Source: Enoplosus armatus
Taxonomy: Eukaryota > Chordata > Actinopteri > Centrarchiformes > Enoplosidae
Direction: 5' to 3'
Assembly: GCF_043641665.1 (NCBI RefSeq)
Contig: NC_092182.1
Span: forward strand, 16,135,456-16,199,455
DNA: 64,000 nt
Part shown: positions 15,101 to 29,200 of the stretch, piece by piece
Position numbering within the stretch: position 1 is the stretch's first letter
Layout of the letters: each line of letters opens with the position of its first letter
The notes under the pieces: model-generated
What the model was told of the DNA's origin: nothing
The model's input: the letters and a program-made list of their open reading frames with translations, nothing else
The model's database searches: none
Translations under genes and position numbers: made by a program

Positions 15101-17254
15101 GTCTTCACTGCTTCATTGCATCTTACCAACATCCTAAGTGATGCGATTATCATCTTCATTCAGAGCTCACTTGTGTCACATTATACAAGATCTAGAGGCC
15201 GTTCAAAGTGCTTGTAATTCTTGTTTTAGCGATTGCCATGGCTTGGAGATTCGAATTACAGAGCCGTAACTGATTCATCATTGTAGTCCAGCTTAACTGA
15301 CCATGAGACAATCAAGAACCTTAGTAAAACTGACCTTGAACACAGTGTCTTATATTATAATTGATCCTTTTCTGCTCCCCAAACGAGCAGATAAAAAAAA
15401 AATATGACTCAAGCAGATAAAGCATGCCAGTATGACAGTGTGAGAGGGGATATTCACTATGCCAAGCCACAGACGGCACAAACCAACGGGCAAACAAGAC
15501 CAGCTGGACAGATGGAGCCCACAGCGATCTTTTAACTGCCCGGTTTTGTATCTATCCATTAATTAGCCCTGTCAGCAGAACCAAAGGGTCATGCAGAAGT
15601 GGTGTGTGATCGCAGGCTTCAACAGAATTTGCCCGGTAAAAAGAAAACGGCCAGCCAGTTGGCAACCATCAGACAGAGGGATTCATAGTAAGTGACTTGT
15701 TGGAGCAGGGAAGGACGAAGGGAAATGTGGGGCAGCCTCCCCCTCCTGCTCCTCTCCTCCCTTCCATCCTCAGTCAGGGTATTTGTCTTTTAGACAGAGA
15801 TAAACTGCAGCCTTTTTATTAACTTGCTGATGGTAGGGAATTGTTTTTCCCATCCACTACATTCTCTCAAATAGACAGCCTCAAAAATATCCTCCCTATA
15901 ATTCTTCCCTCCACTATTTCTCTTATTTTCTTGACTTCCTCAACCCCCTCCCCATCCCCACCTCCTATTCAATACTTTATGTAGCTCTAACACTGCCTGC
16001 ATATTGTCACAGTAATGACTCAGGCAGGGGCTGCTGTATATCAAACATACAATCATCCAAATTTCATCTCCCATCCCATCGCATTAAGTCTCAGCAGTAG
16101 CAAAATAGCACGTGATGAGTGTGCGCCTATGTGTGTGTGAGTGTTTGTGGGCATGTAGATTATTTCTTGGGGCATGTATGCTCCTTGTTTCTGTATCTAA
16201 AAGACTTCTAATGTGTGAAACTGTGCACATTGTGTTTTGGGAAGTGCGTGAATTTGTGTTTGCATGGTTGTGTTCGTCTGTGTGTATTTGAGTGGGCCGT
16301 GGAGGTCCTCCTGCTGAGGAGACAGATCCCCAGGGGATTTCTCTCTCTCTGTAGCATCTCCTCCACTTCCTCCTCATTTGACTAATTACTGCGCCACTTC
16401 CACGCCACTGATGAAGCCTGGCACCTGTCCATCAGTCTAACTGTGAGCTTGGCTTGTTTCAGTCTATTGATACAAATGGCTAGCTAAACACTGTCTCATC
16501 CTGTGCTCTATGCAAAAAATGTATTCAAAGAAGAACTAGCCTACTCTTTCAAAAGCAGTTCGTACGGCCTCTTGATATTATTAAAGACAGTGTTTTTGGT
16601 TCATTATGTTTTTAAATAATCAATGTCCAATTGCATTATTTTTGGTTTGCAGCTCACTGCTCACTCTCATAATGTCCTAGGTCATCCGTGCCAGAAAGTA
16701 TAGGCACCGCTGCTCTTTCACGCCATCTGTCTGTCCTCCTCTGCAGCTCATATCCTCTCATCATCCTTCCCACACTGCATATACTGCAGCTCCACACATC
16801 CCTGCCCATCTCTGCCAAGCTTTAGCAACTCGCTTTAAACCCTAAACTATAATATTATGTATTAAAAAAGTACTGGCAGCCTTACTGCTCCTATAAACTC
16901 TGTAAATAAGACAAGTCATCTTAAATCTCCGCTGCTGAGTTCCCTCTTGTAAAACATCAGTAAATATGAAATGGATAATGAGCTGAAAGCAACTTGCAGA
17001 GCCAGAGACAGCCGAGCGTAGATCAGCTATAATTTGGAGAAGAGACTTCATAGAGGTATTAGAGCAGCAGAGGTCAATGAGGTGTTATTATATAATTCCA
17101 ATGGGTGAAAATAGCGTGCTTAGGATGTACAGCAGTGGAATACAGTGCACATTATCCAAACATACAGACTTTAACACAGCTCAACGCTGGAAAACAATCC
17201 CTGTCTTAATCCCCCGTCAAATCCAAATGAACTTGTCAAGATTTTTCCAGGATC

Positions 17255-17440
17255 AGTGTAATTTTCATGATTCTAAATTACATTCTGCAGACGTTTTTGT
17301 CAAAAGCAACTTACATTGTTTTATGTTTTTACCTGAAAGCATCAGTTAAGGTCAGTGTCTTGCTCAAAGACACCTCCACACATGGCCAGGAGAAACTTAA
17401 ACGGACGACCCATTCAACCACCTGATCAAAAACTGCCAAA
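17255..17440 (+). repeat. degraded short interspersed repeat (SINE/LINE-tail type)
   Basis: The bases TTCTGCAGACGTTTTTGTCA followed by AAGCAACTTACA match a widespread teleost repeat motif (usually CAGACGCTTTTATCCAAAGC). The pair is followed about 60 bases later by GGTCAGTGTCTTGCTCAAAG, the usual second landmark (TTGCTCAAGGGCA). Both landmarks in the right order and spacing support the call. Limits are approximate. Confidence 0.5.
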
Positions 17441-18506
17441 TTCTAGCAGCAATCTGGCTCATTTATCGCCAGGAACCAGGAACGCATAGAATTATCTCAT
17501 CCGTTTGACGTAATTTCATGTTTTAAGAAAAAGTTGTGGATGGCTAAATCTGAGATGAATTCACTTGTTGAGATGAATGTTTTTTGCGGTGAACACATTC
17601 ATGAAGCAGAATCACGCAGTCTCTAGATGTTGGCTTTGAAGTAGCTCCCAAATATATATCAGAGATATCAATTTATAAAGTATAACAAGTATCAAGCAAA
17701 ACATATTACTTGGCAAGTTGAATTTTATGTCCGACTCTGCAGGCCCAGCATATATACCTGAGTGACAGTCACTATGACAGCCATTTTGGTCTGTCCCACT
17801 TATCTCTGTCTTACCACAGGCAGAACAGAGCAGAGAGGGAAGAATCCAAAGACAATTTAAACTCACAGTGCAGATTACATTTCAAACCTCCCAGACTGAA
17901 TATTTAACCCTCTTGCCTTTCGATAAGCGATAGGGGGATTTTCACTGACTCAGGAACTCAATTTAACCTCCCCTCTGAGACATGAGGCTACAGAAATGTC
18001 CTATAGGCTTGCCCTTGGTGATGGTCGAACCTCTTCCTCCCTTTCTCCCCACTGTCTGACACGAACAGCGGCTGTCTGCTGGGCCTGATAGAGAGCCGCT
18101 CCATGCTAAGTCATTACACACAGAGCACAGCCTAATTACACACAGACAGTCCCCCATGTCACCTGCCAACAGGGTCACTGCTCTTAGAAGTGACGGCATT
18201 AAGGGAACAGCTACACAAACCCTGGTTGAGAGATAAGGGACGGAGGGGACGTCTTCAGCGTGCCATGTGTGTGCCTTTGTGTGGGTGGGGGTGCGCCCTA
18301 AACAACCTTCCATATCTGCACCTGCTGAGACACGTCGGCTCGAGCCCTTCTCTCCAAAACGCCCGGGCTTCTGCAGCACGACTCGCAGCCCTAACAGGTT
18401 TGCGGCAACACACTAAACTGGACAAGCTCTCATTGGAAGGAAGAGTTCTCCATATTGAACATCACAGGGATGCTTTTACAGCATGCCAATTCCTGCCAAA
18501 CTGGCT

Positions 18507-18520
18507 GTTTCCATGGAAAC
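18507..18520. promoter_or_regulatory. palindromic X-box-like site (possible RFX binding)
   Basis: GTTTCCATGGAAAC is a perfect 14-base palindrome and fits the RFX-family X-box pattern of two GTNRCC-like half sites, except for one base per half (T instead of G at the fourth position). It lies in intron 2 just before a purine-rich run. Function is unproven. Confidence 0.35.
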
Positions 18521-18556
18521 GTAGCACTTAATGACCGATAACAGAGAACGACCTGG

Positions 18557-18655
18557 GAAGAAAAAAAAAAAAAAGAAGAGAGAGAGAGAGTTGAGAGCGA
18601 GAGAGAAAAAGAAAAGACACTGACAGAGAGAGATGGAGAGAGAGAGAGACGGAGA
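18557..18655 (+). repeat. purine-rich (A/GA) simple sequence
   Basis: A run of A, then GA-rich repeats including several (GA)4-5 blocks, almost without pyrimidines on this strand. Low-complexity DNA in intron 2. Confidence 0.85.
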
Positions 18656-21600
18656 TCTTGTGGAACAAAAGAAGCAATTTAGTATCGGAGGACAGCGTGA
18701 AGCCTGATTATGTCGTCAGTGTAAATGATCATTAATTTCCCTCTGTCCAGCTGGGCCAGATTAATGCCTACCCATTCTGCACTGTAGAAAGAGAGCCAGG
18801 GCTTAACCATTTCACTGGGCACCCCCGCAACAGCAACCATGGCCTTAATAAAATACCGAGCCTGGACCACACCAACACCCATAAATTGATAGAAAAAACG
18901 TGCTTTTCAGCAACACAATATATATTATAACCATATATTAGATTATACAACTTATTTAACGCAACTAACACATTCAATAAAAGTCAACAGTCAAAAATAA
19001 ATACAATAAAATAACCTGAGCACCCACCCATCTATTAGGAGGAAGTCTGTTATTTCTCCATCCAGTGGACAAATAACAGAAACAACAGAAAAAAATTACA
19101 ATCAGCAACACAAACTACAACCACAGGAGAAAACTGAGCACTTTGAAGATAATATCCAGTGTGCCAAGGCACAAGGTCATTAAGTTTGATCTGTCTGGAG
19201 AACTGCTAGATTCCATTTTAATATCAAAAGCTTACGGCAGAAAGTCAAATCTGATCCAATCAATAACGTTTTCCACGTTGTTTTAAAGCAGGCTCCTGGT
19301 GGATTTCCATATCAAAACAAAAAGGTTCACTTTGTTCTAGTCGAGTGTGGTATTAAGAGTGCACGGGCGACAGGAATCAGGACTCTCATTTAGTGGTCAA
19401 ACTGATGGCCAGAGGAAACTGTGTAACTTATAATAACCCATATGGTTTTGGCATACTGTATGCCTTACATTTCCATACTTATTAGACTACTAGCATGTTT
19501 GTCCACAGCTTTAGCCTTGAAAGCCGAGGCTAACGAAGCGTCTGAGTGAAACATTTAAATATTTGACACAATAGGACAGTTGTGTGCAACATATGTCAAA
19601 CCCTGACTCCACAGACTGCGGGTCAGAGGTAAAATGCTCTGTGTGATCACAAATCAGACGAGAGCAAACACACAACCGACGTGCTTTGATGTCTCTCTGC
19701 GGAGCTCAGTCGCCGATTTCCACATAAGTGGGTCCGATCTCTCTCATCAGAACCAGCACGCTGTTTGGCTGCTGAAAGCCCGCAATTTCACTCCTCTTTG
19801 CATGCTGATCTGATTATTCATAAAGCAAGCAATTACACATCCATTAAACCTGCAAATACAAAACCCGGGATCAACAAAAGTGTCACATGGTTCAGGTTCA
19901 TTACTGAAAACATCCACAACCTCCGTAAGACAAAACGCATTCCAAAAATCACGGTTGACTGACAACCAATTAAAACCCAACCACACTTTAGGTCTCCAAC
20001 TCCTGAGGACAAAATGGTGGCCAGAAAACAAAAGGTGACATCTAAAAGGTTCGCAAAAAACAAAAAAATACATGAAAATCTTTTGATTTCCTTACAGATG
20101 TTGCATGAACTTCAATAGTTGACCGCAACCTCCAAGAGCATGTATAAGATGCATCAGACCTGATACTTCACTCATGAAATTCAACAGTTTTAAACAAACT
20201 GTCTCTCATCAGAGTTTTAGGCCCATTGAAGTCATGTGACATTTTCATAGTGGAACATTTCCACAAACTAGCAGAACCATGTTAACCAAAGACATTGTAT
20301 TAGCTCATAAAAGAGGGCTAAATAAACTAATGCAGTAAGCTAATGCTAATATAATGTAGCAGTCTTGGGAGCTTATACACACCAGTTTCCAAATTGCCAC
20401 CCTTCTGCTGTTTCGGCCTGTCTATAGGTGCATCACCACCACCTACTGGGCTGCAGTCTATTTATAAAATGTATCTCTCCTAAACCTGTTTCTTTTATGG
20501 AGTTAATTTAATGTCAGTATATTTCAAATGATGCCTCTCCAACGTACCACAATAACATGATCATATGTTGCTTCCTTGAGATGATACTAGTTTCCTTCCA
20601 ATACTTTCCAATAAGACAGGTTCAACTGATTGTAACTGATTACAGTGCGTGCAGACTCGTGTTGGGTGTCTACCTGTTTTATGAAGTGTGTAATTGAGCT
20701 TTCAATGCCCTAACGTTAAATGGGTAATGATAGTCTCCTCCCTGCAGCCTCTACTCCACAGTCTTCCAGTAACAGCATGCTTTTGTATTTTGTGAAGCTG
20801 TCTTCCTGCTTCACTGTCTCCTCAGTACTCTTGCCACATTTTTGGCATATAAACCTTAATGAGTCCTAACTTAAGCTTTACTTAGTGGACCTTGTAAATC
20901 AGTAAATCCACATTTTCATTGCATTCAACACTCCCATGCATAAGAATATAGGCTTAAAAAAACAGAAGCGTGGCATTGATGAAAAATGAAAATCAAATGA
21001 TACAAATCAAACAAATTATCCTGTGAACCTGAGACAACATGAGGAAATTCAAGCGTTACCAAGCAGGACAAATATGGCACTTGAAGTCCTTGTTAGGAGA
21101 ACAGACATTAGAGGTAACATCTCGAGCTTTTCGTCTCCTTTGTTAGCCTGACAATTCTGACACCAAAAACCTCTCATTTTATGAGCCAACATTGCTTGCC
21201 ATATTCTTTTCAACAGAAACTCAATTTTGATGAGAGGCAGTTTAGAACAACAAATTCACAGAGGCAGAGAGACGGATTCAGTCCCCAAAGTTGTGTGGTA
21301 TAAACGGCAGACAACATTTAAGAAAGAGCCGTCAATCAGCATTTGCACAAAGTGTGTGACTGTGCAACAATCAATGCCTTGAACATGCGGGCTGCTCTTT
21401 GAAAAGCTCTACAAACACACTATTAAAATACAGATCAATGCAGGGCCTTGCTTACTATGTTATCATACAACACACACGCTGGGTCCTAACAACTGCTTTC
21501 TACTCGTAAAAAAAACAAACAAAAACACATTTAACACCACCTCTCAGAATCAAGGCTAAGACCTTGAGTAATGAGCATGTGGTTCTATATCTACAACACG

Positions 21601-22566
21601 TCACGCCTGGAGAGTCCTTTTATTTCACAGGAAGACACTGCTGTTATATTCAATTGATCAAAACAGAGAATGAAAAGGTTCCCTAAATTGTTCTAAAAAA
21701 TCCCAATGTCAAAGAATCCATAGGTTGCCAAAGCGTCGCCTAGTCCCTAGTGGAAGACAATTAAGTCTTAGGAAATTCACACAAAGTAACTGTGCGAGAG
21801 TAACATACACCTGCACTGCAGCCTGTAAAATCAGCTTTGGATCACACAAAGTCAAACTTATTTAGAAAAAGTGGGCCACCTAAACATTCAAAATAAGAAT
21901 CCCTGCAACAGAACATTTATCATAGTATAAAAATTGACATTGTGATAGATACCACTATTTAGCTTGGATATAGTAAGTGCATGCTTTATGTTATGTCTAA
22001 CCCCTGTAGCATGGCATGGAGCTGCAGAGACATACTGATGAAAGATGTCCCTGCTTCATCATTTATGTCTCAAATGTATGCTCCAGTGTTTGTGTGTGTC
22101 ACATATATTTGAGGCAGAGGGGACTGTGAACCAGCCTGACTGATGGCTGAAAAGAATGATCCTCTTTAGAGCCAGAAAGTTTACGCTTTGGTGCATAAAT
22201 TTGCCAAGCTACAGTACAAAGGAAAATGTTTCATAAAATTCTCATTCTTCAAGCTGTAAGTTTCAATTTCCATTTTAGTGAGTCTGTCACTTTGGTTTCT
22301 TTATGTCTGTGAGGAAAAAGGCAGACCATGGCTCTTATGCCTGAGTTGCACATTTCACCCATATTGCAGGATAATGGGAAGCAGAATGTGGTCATTTAAA
22401 CACAATGAAGACGGAGGTAATATCAACCAGTTACATGTTTCAATTGGTCTCCAGATCCAGGCTAATTTGCACTTCAAAAGATTTCAGCTGCATCTCAGCT
22501 AGTACATTCAAACAATCAAGAACAAATTACTGAAAAGCATCTTTATGTCTTTTAGCATGTTCTTGA

Positions 22567-22650
22567 ATGTATGTATGTATGTATGTATGTACATAATATT
22601 TATACATATACACACACACACACACACATATATATATACATATATTCATA
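22567..22650. repeat. compound microsatellite (ATGT)6 / (AC)n / (TA)n
   Basis: Six ATGT units (22567-22590), a short AT-rich spacer, then about ten AC units and a TA run. Located in intron 2. Confidence 0.93.
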
Positions 22651-25600
22651 TTATATGGGGTCATTTACCACTGCACTAACTTACTTTGCAAAAGGATTAT
22701 TGTCACTGCACAAATAACATAACATACACTGTTTCTAATATCTACTTTATATTCAATTTAATTTACCAGTACCAGTACCAATATCATGGTCACTTAACTG
22801 AACCCATTTGGGTTATATTAAAAGTTTATTAATTGTCTGTGACTAAAGCCATCAGTAATTCAGTATTCATTGGCCAACTTCTATGAATAGTCTAAAATAT
22901 AGAAGCTAACACTTGTACAAAGCCCAATGTTTCATACCTAAAGTTTTTTCAAAGCCAAGATCAGGATATGAGCGTTTTTATGCTTGATGTGCACTTCTAC
23001 TGGCTTCATGGTATCTGGTCACTATTTGTCTCTGTTGTCGTTCTGTTGTCGTTCTGTTGTATTGCAAATTATTATGTTATTTGCTGCTGTTGTGACAGCA
23101 TTTCTCTTGTTGGAGTGTTGGAGTTTGTGGATATCCTGCTCTAAATCTGCTGCAGATTGCCTGATGCAGAACTGGACTCTTTTCTTAGGACTAAATCATG
23201 TTCATTCACTGTAACAATGGCCAGACTTATTTATGGGTGCGCGCTACCTTCCCAGTCATGTGAAAGGCAGGCGCCAACTGTCCTGTTTTCCTGGATTTTC
23301 ATCATATTTAGAGGCTGTCTACTGGCCAATTAAAATCTAGGCTTAATACATATGGTGCAGCACATAAGTGCAAAAGAACAGTGGTGCCATTATGAAAGAT
23401 ATCCATGCAAGAAACTAAGTTGTTCAAATTGGGTTTGTATTGGATTCCTAATGGGTTGAAGGAAACGCAGGTCCCCACATTATTCTAAACAACAAGTAAA
23501 AAGTAGCTGCTGAAAAAACTGGTGTATTCTTTCAGCATCTCTGCAGTGAGAGTTATATTAAAGTATGTCGTACACAGAGAGAGAGAAGTGCACAGTTGAC
23601 CTCAGCCTTGCTATCAACTCACACAGAGGCTGTAGAGTTGAGTCACACAGAGAGCTGTGACTAAAAGCTGCTAATTTGAGTGCAGCAGTCCACTAGATAC
23701 AGACAGACTCTAACTGTGTTAGACACATGCCTTTTGAGACAATAGTCGACCGTATCTTAAGAGTATAAGAGCTGTGGAGAAGGAAGTGACAAGCAGCCAG
23801 TTTTGAAAATAGACATGTGTGGATTTGGTTAAAAAAGGTAAAAAAAAAAAAAAGGCAGTTGAAGTAAGAGTGTCTCAACCACAGTCTGGCCCACAGAGTC
23901 AGTGTGAGGTTTGCACGTCTGTGTGCCATGATGTCATGTCGACTGGTTTTGATGCTGGAGCTGAGGTGCTGAGAGGAGTGCCAGCAGAAGGCTTCACAAC
24001 TCCACACATTTAACAGTGAATTTAACATTTCAGACCCTGGAGGCCATATAGGGTTTACATCATTGGCAGATGAGACTGTTCCCAACCCCCAATACATACA
24101 AACATACTCCTCAGCCACCTCCAATGCCAAAATCTCTTCACAAACACACCACACTGGCAAGCAAAAAAAGGGATTTCACTGTCACTTTATGTGCTGTAGG
24201 TATCTTTCCTCATGATACGGCTGTAACTGAATCTATTTCTCATGTATACAAACATACACCTAAGCTCCACACAGGCACACGCCTCGCTACGCTCTTGTAT
24301 CCTTGCGTCCGTATTACATTATGAGACTCAATCAGTCCTGGATAGACTATTTATCCTCCTCATTTGACGCCAAATCCTATCCCATACAAACAGCTTTATC
24401 CCTTTTCCCGCTCTGCAGACCAGCAACGTCATCTTTATCTGGAGCAGCTACAAACAACGCACACAACGTACAAATGCACCTCGATCAGTTCAGCTGAGTG
24501 CAACTGAATAATTCATATGAGGAAAATGTACAACAAGCCTTCATTATGGGACAAATGTTCGTTTCAGTACGGTACAAGAACTACGGGACAGGTCTTAGCT
24601 AAAATGCCACCCTTTAAGCAACGACCCATTACCATTTTATTGACATGCAGAAATCAATTACACAAGAAATCAGTCTGAAATCATTTCAGCAAGGCTATAA
24701 CTGCTTTCTGCAGGACTCTTAAAAACAGTGCAATACATGAGCCATGTACAATAAAGATCCTGACACAGGTGGCAAACCTTGAGAGCGCAAACCCCCTCTG
24801 AGTAACAAGTCTCTTTGTGGTACGTTGTGCCTTCCTTCAGATATCAGGATGATCTAAATTTTGAATGATGGTTGGTAATGGGCCATTAGTGCCAAATCAT
24901 TAGTTAATTTTAAATTTTATTTGCAGAAAGGGACTCTTATTTGTTCTCAACATGATGATAGAGACACTGTGTCATTAACTTAATCACTTGGGTGATTAAG
25001 TGCAAAGCTACGCCATTGTCTTATATTACTCTTTATACAGTAGAAACAGATTATGGACCATTTATTAATACTGTCACTCCAGCTGTGTGCAATAAGTCTG
25101 CTGTGGATAGGCTGGAAATATAAATGAGCTTTTGGGAAGTAACACCTTTTTTAAAGATTTTAAAGAAAATGGCTGAAGATCCATCCAGTAGTAGCTGACG
25201 GTCCTGCCAATTAAGTTTGGTACAAAGAATTATAAAGAATTCCTGTCCTTTAAACTTCACCAATTACTTTGTCAAAACAATCTCAACTCAAGGTCCACTT
25301 ACAATACTAGCATGTTCCAGAGCTTTCCACCACATCACACTGTCAGCTCAGCGTTTTGCTTGCTCAGTTGTCATTGAAGTGTGGCCAAACTTTGGAGTTG
25401 AGATTGCTCTGTCAACTTCCAAGGTCAAGAATGAACTCAGATTTCCTTATTCAGTCTGTGCTTGTAGCGCCGCCCTCAGGCCTGCTAGAGTTATGTAATG
25501 GCATTTCGTCCTTTCTGTTTTCTTCTGCTCTGTCTTGAGTAGTACAGCACGTGGGTGAGCATGTGAAGAAGAATTACCCAAACATATTCCAGACATGAAA

Positions 25601-25710
25601 AACATACAACATCAGATGTACAATGTAAAAAGGGTGAGGTTTAGGTGAGATTCTGTTTAAAGAGCATGTAGTTTGTCCACTATTGTGCGTGTTTGTGTGT
25701 CAGTGGTATG

Positions 25711-26224
25711 TAGGGATGGGAATTGATTTGATTTTATTGATACCAATGCCATTATCGATTCTCCTTATCAGTCCGATTCTTTATTGATTCATGATCAATT
25801 TTCTGTGTGGAAAAAAAGTAGGTCTACACAGGTTTTCACCGTCAATGCAACTGTTTTATCATCTCTGACTGAACAGTGTAGAAACAGTAGAAAACAGTCT
25901 GAGAGCTAGCTGTAGCAACAGTCTGTCATCATCTAATGGAAAAGCATATTGCTGTTGTTCCCACTCTTAATTATCATTTCACAGACATTAACTAGCACTG
26001 TTGTCATCTTTCTTAGTGAAAGAACGGTCTTTTCTTCCTCTCTGCGATGACTCTTTCTTCTTGCAGTTTCCAGCAGCGTAGACACATGAGTTTGACGTCA
26101 TTGTTTTGCAATGCGCAACTGTCAGAAAGACATGCCAGCATGATTGAAAGGAATTGATAAGCTCAGAGGCATAAGATTCTGGTGGATCAGACAATTTGGA
26201 ACCGTTTTTTTATTCCCATCCCTG
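25711..26224. mobile_element. hAT-type MITE with 8-bp target site duplication
   Basis: A 514-base element that starts TAGGGATGGGAAT and ends, read on the other strand, CAGGGATGGGAAT, so 12 of 13 terminal bases are inverted repeats. It is flanked on both sides by the identical 8 bases GTGGTATG (25703-25710 and 26225-26232). An 8-bp duplication with such ends is the hallmark of hAT-superfamily insertion. It has no transposase ORF, so it would have been mobilised in trans. Located in intron 2. Confidence 0.88.
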
Positions 26225-29200
26225 GTGGTATGACCATCCCTGTGTTAGTGTGCTTACACACAATACTGTAAATACAAGCGCAGGGGTGCATGCATACAGT
26301 GTGTGGGTGTATTTGAGTTAACAGTAGTCCTATACACTGTTAAATTTAGCCGTCATAGACTCATGAAGTGTATACCAAATACGCACGAGAAAAGACTTCC
26401 TACTATAGTACTTACAGCAGAGTGCGTATGTGTGTGGGTGCAGGTAACACAGTAGGATGAGGTAAGGTCTCAGTGGATTACTGAACAACCTCGAGAGGAG
26501 ACAATAAGAGGCCGTCAGGGGGAGGAGAGGGGAGAGGCCAGATTAATGAAATATGAATGTGTTTACTGAATAGCTGTCATGGCAGCCTACTGATGGCTGG
26601 GGGATATTAAAAATACACAGCGCAGCTGAAGGCTTCACCTACACTGCAGCGACCCCAGCCATCTTCAGACACCGCTCTAATCAGCATACAACTCATCGCA
26701 ATCACAATCACCCACAGAAATGATCATCATCACACTCTTCATCACCATTTCCATCCTCGCCTCTTCATCTACATTATCACTTTCATCGTGCAACAGAATC
26801 ACGTCGCTGCAGGAAATTGAAGTTGGCCAGATCAATAAATACAATATAAAATTAAATTAGCTGCCAAGATGAGGTGAAAATGTGAAAATGAGTGTTTGCA
26901 GGCAAAGGGAGAGGAAACGCTATCCAGTCAAAACAATCAAAAAACACATTTTGGACACGCAAGCAAACAATATGGTGAGGCCACTGCTTCCTGTAATGGA
27001 TTTAAAAGTGAGTTAAAAGAGGTGAGGCACATGTGCTTTGATGTGTGTACCTGTGTGTGTGTGTGACCATGACATCATTTCTGCAGTGTCTAATCAAGGA
27101 GAAAGGGAGCCGGCTTTTGCAAGAGGGCTGTAATGGAAACACAATTGACCTGCTTTAATAAGAAAAAACATGATACCTGCACTTTGCCCACACTTTCACA
27201 GAGACACAGAACACCTTCACTTCACCTGCGACGACTTGCAGCCTAACCACCTGCAAACAGATCCGAATGTATCTCTGCTCTTTTGAAGTTTTATCTTCTC
27301 TCAGTGAAGGATGGCGATTCGGTGCATGGCAAAACTCCATCTGTTCATTTCAATATGAATGGGCATGTAAGTTTGGTGCTGCTGGAGCGGCAGAGATGTG
27401 AAATTGCGGATGGCATGCAGAGCGGCCCGACACGCAGGGTTAATTCAAACCGCCTTTGATGTCTGTCTGTGTGTGAAATGAGCTGGTGGTCCAGAGTTCA
27501 CACAAACACTCGCCAGCACATACATACATACACGGGCCGCGCACGCACATACACGTGACGTGTTGTAATCATCACACCAAAACGTGTGGACACATGAATC
27601 CAAACACATACCTCAGAACATATCACATACTGTATAGCACCAAAACATCAGTGAAAGCTCAACTTTAATGTGTCAGTGAGCCTTAAATCCACTCTTCAGG
27701 ATTTAACTCCTGAGCATCCCAAAACATTCACTCACATGCCATCCACATCCGCATGACAATGGAAGCTAAGCTGCCTGTAGGCAAAAACAGGCTGCTGGCT
27801 TGCACACACAATACCTATGTAAAGCAGATACTGCAGCTACAAAGCAATAATAGTCAGAAAGAATTTTTAACTCTCATGTACAAAACATGACTGATCCTCA
27901 GTTGTCAATAACCTTAATCAAATTATTATTAATTATTTGTTCCCCTCAAACACTGTGATTGACTTCTGCATTCCCCAAAGATCCACAGCCTTCTAAATGA
28001 CAAATATACAGTCACTAATACGATTATAAATCACTTAAATCACATTAAAAAATGCATTTAGCTTGAATTCATTTAGGCAGACTGTGTCATTTACAAATAG
28101 ATGCTGAGTGATAGTAATTACAGTGTTGATGCTAATGTAAATAGCAGTAATATATAACTGCAACAATCAAACACCACATCTTAACTGCCGACAGAAAAAA
28201 CTAAACAAGAAGTCTGTCTGATTGCCAGAATTATTAATAAACAAACTCTGCGTTTGGATTTCAGTTTACTGGACAATCTGTCTAGAAGTCTGGCCAATTA
28301 TACAGAGCCAAGCACTGTTTCCTTGAATATAAACAATGAGCTTATGTAAGCATTAATCACTGATTTGGTTTTGTGGTACCATACTACATACAATACATAC
28401 ACCGATTTGAAAGTGAAGCTTTCATTGAAATAACACAAAACACAGCAGCATTAACAACGCGTTGTTGCTTGATGAGAATACAAGCGACAAACAGTTTGAG
28501 TTTGAGAAAAGTAAACTGTAATATTGGTTCGGGGAATGGAAACATTTTTCATTATCTTTCAATTTTACTGTGAAATGACAAATGCAAGGAGGTAATGATG
28601 TTCCCTTTGTCTCTAATTGGTGCAATGTGTGATGGTGAGTTTCAGGCCTTTTCACTACATCCTGCTTTGAGCTTTGAGATTTTATTCTAGCCTGCACTTA
28701 TGGGACTTTTTAAGGTCTATAAGTTTTGACGGTCAAAAAAATGTCAACAGTAGACTAGCATGTCCTTGTTAGTTGTGATTATATCAGTAAAAGCAACATG
28801 TTGTGTATAATGCAACTTCTCGTTTAGTTGCTGCCTGGATTACTGTCTGTTCACTGGTAATGTTTTTGTCCAGTAAAATAAGTTCTACTATTTTGAACCA
28901 CACACAATTTGTAGGGAGGTGGTTGGGGTGGATAGTTGGTTCACATCCTGAGTCCTGCGTGTGTTCAGGTTCAGAAAACAAGAGCATTTTGGTTAAGCTT
29001 GAGGAAAGATTGTGGTCTTAGGGAAAGGACAGGACATCATCTTTCCCTAACCTTAACCAAGAGCTGGTTGCTTCAATGTGTTTAAAAGATATGTTCAATA
29101 TGAACATTTTGCAAAAGGGCAGATTCTTTAATTTCCTCATTGTGTTGATAAAATTGTAATTCAGATGGCAATATATTTTTCTCAAAACGTATTTGCTGTT

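Noticed and set aside
18679..18882. Minus ORF containing YTDDI, reminiscent of the reverse transcriptase YxDD motif
   Set aside because: No other reverse transcriptase motif lies around it and the surrounding residues do not fit. A four-residue match is chance.
23693..24160. Longest ORF in the window (155 codons, minus)
   Set aside because: Composition is that of translated non-coding DNA, including a poly-F run from an A tract. No domain and no splice context.
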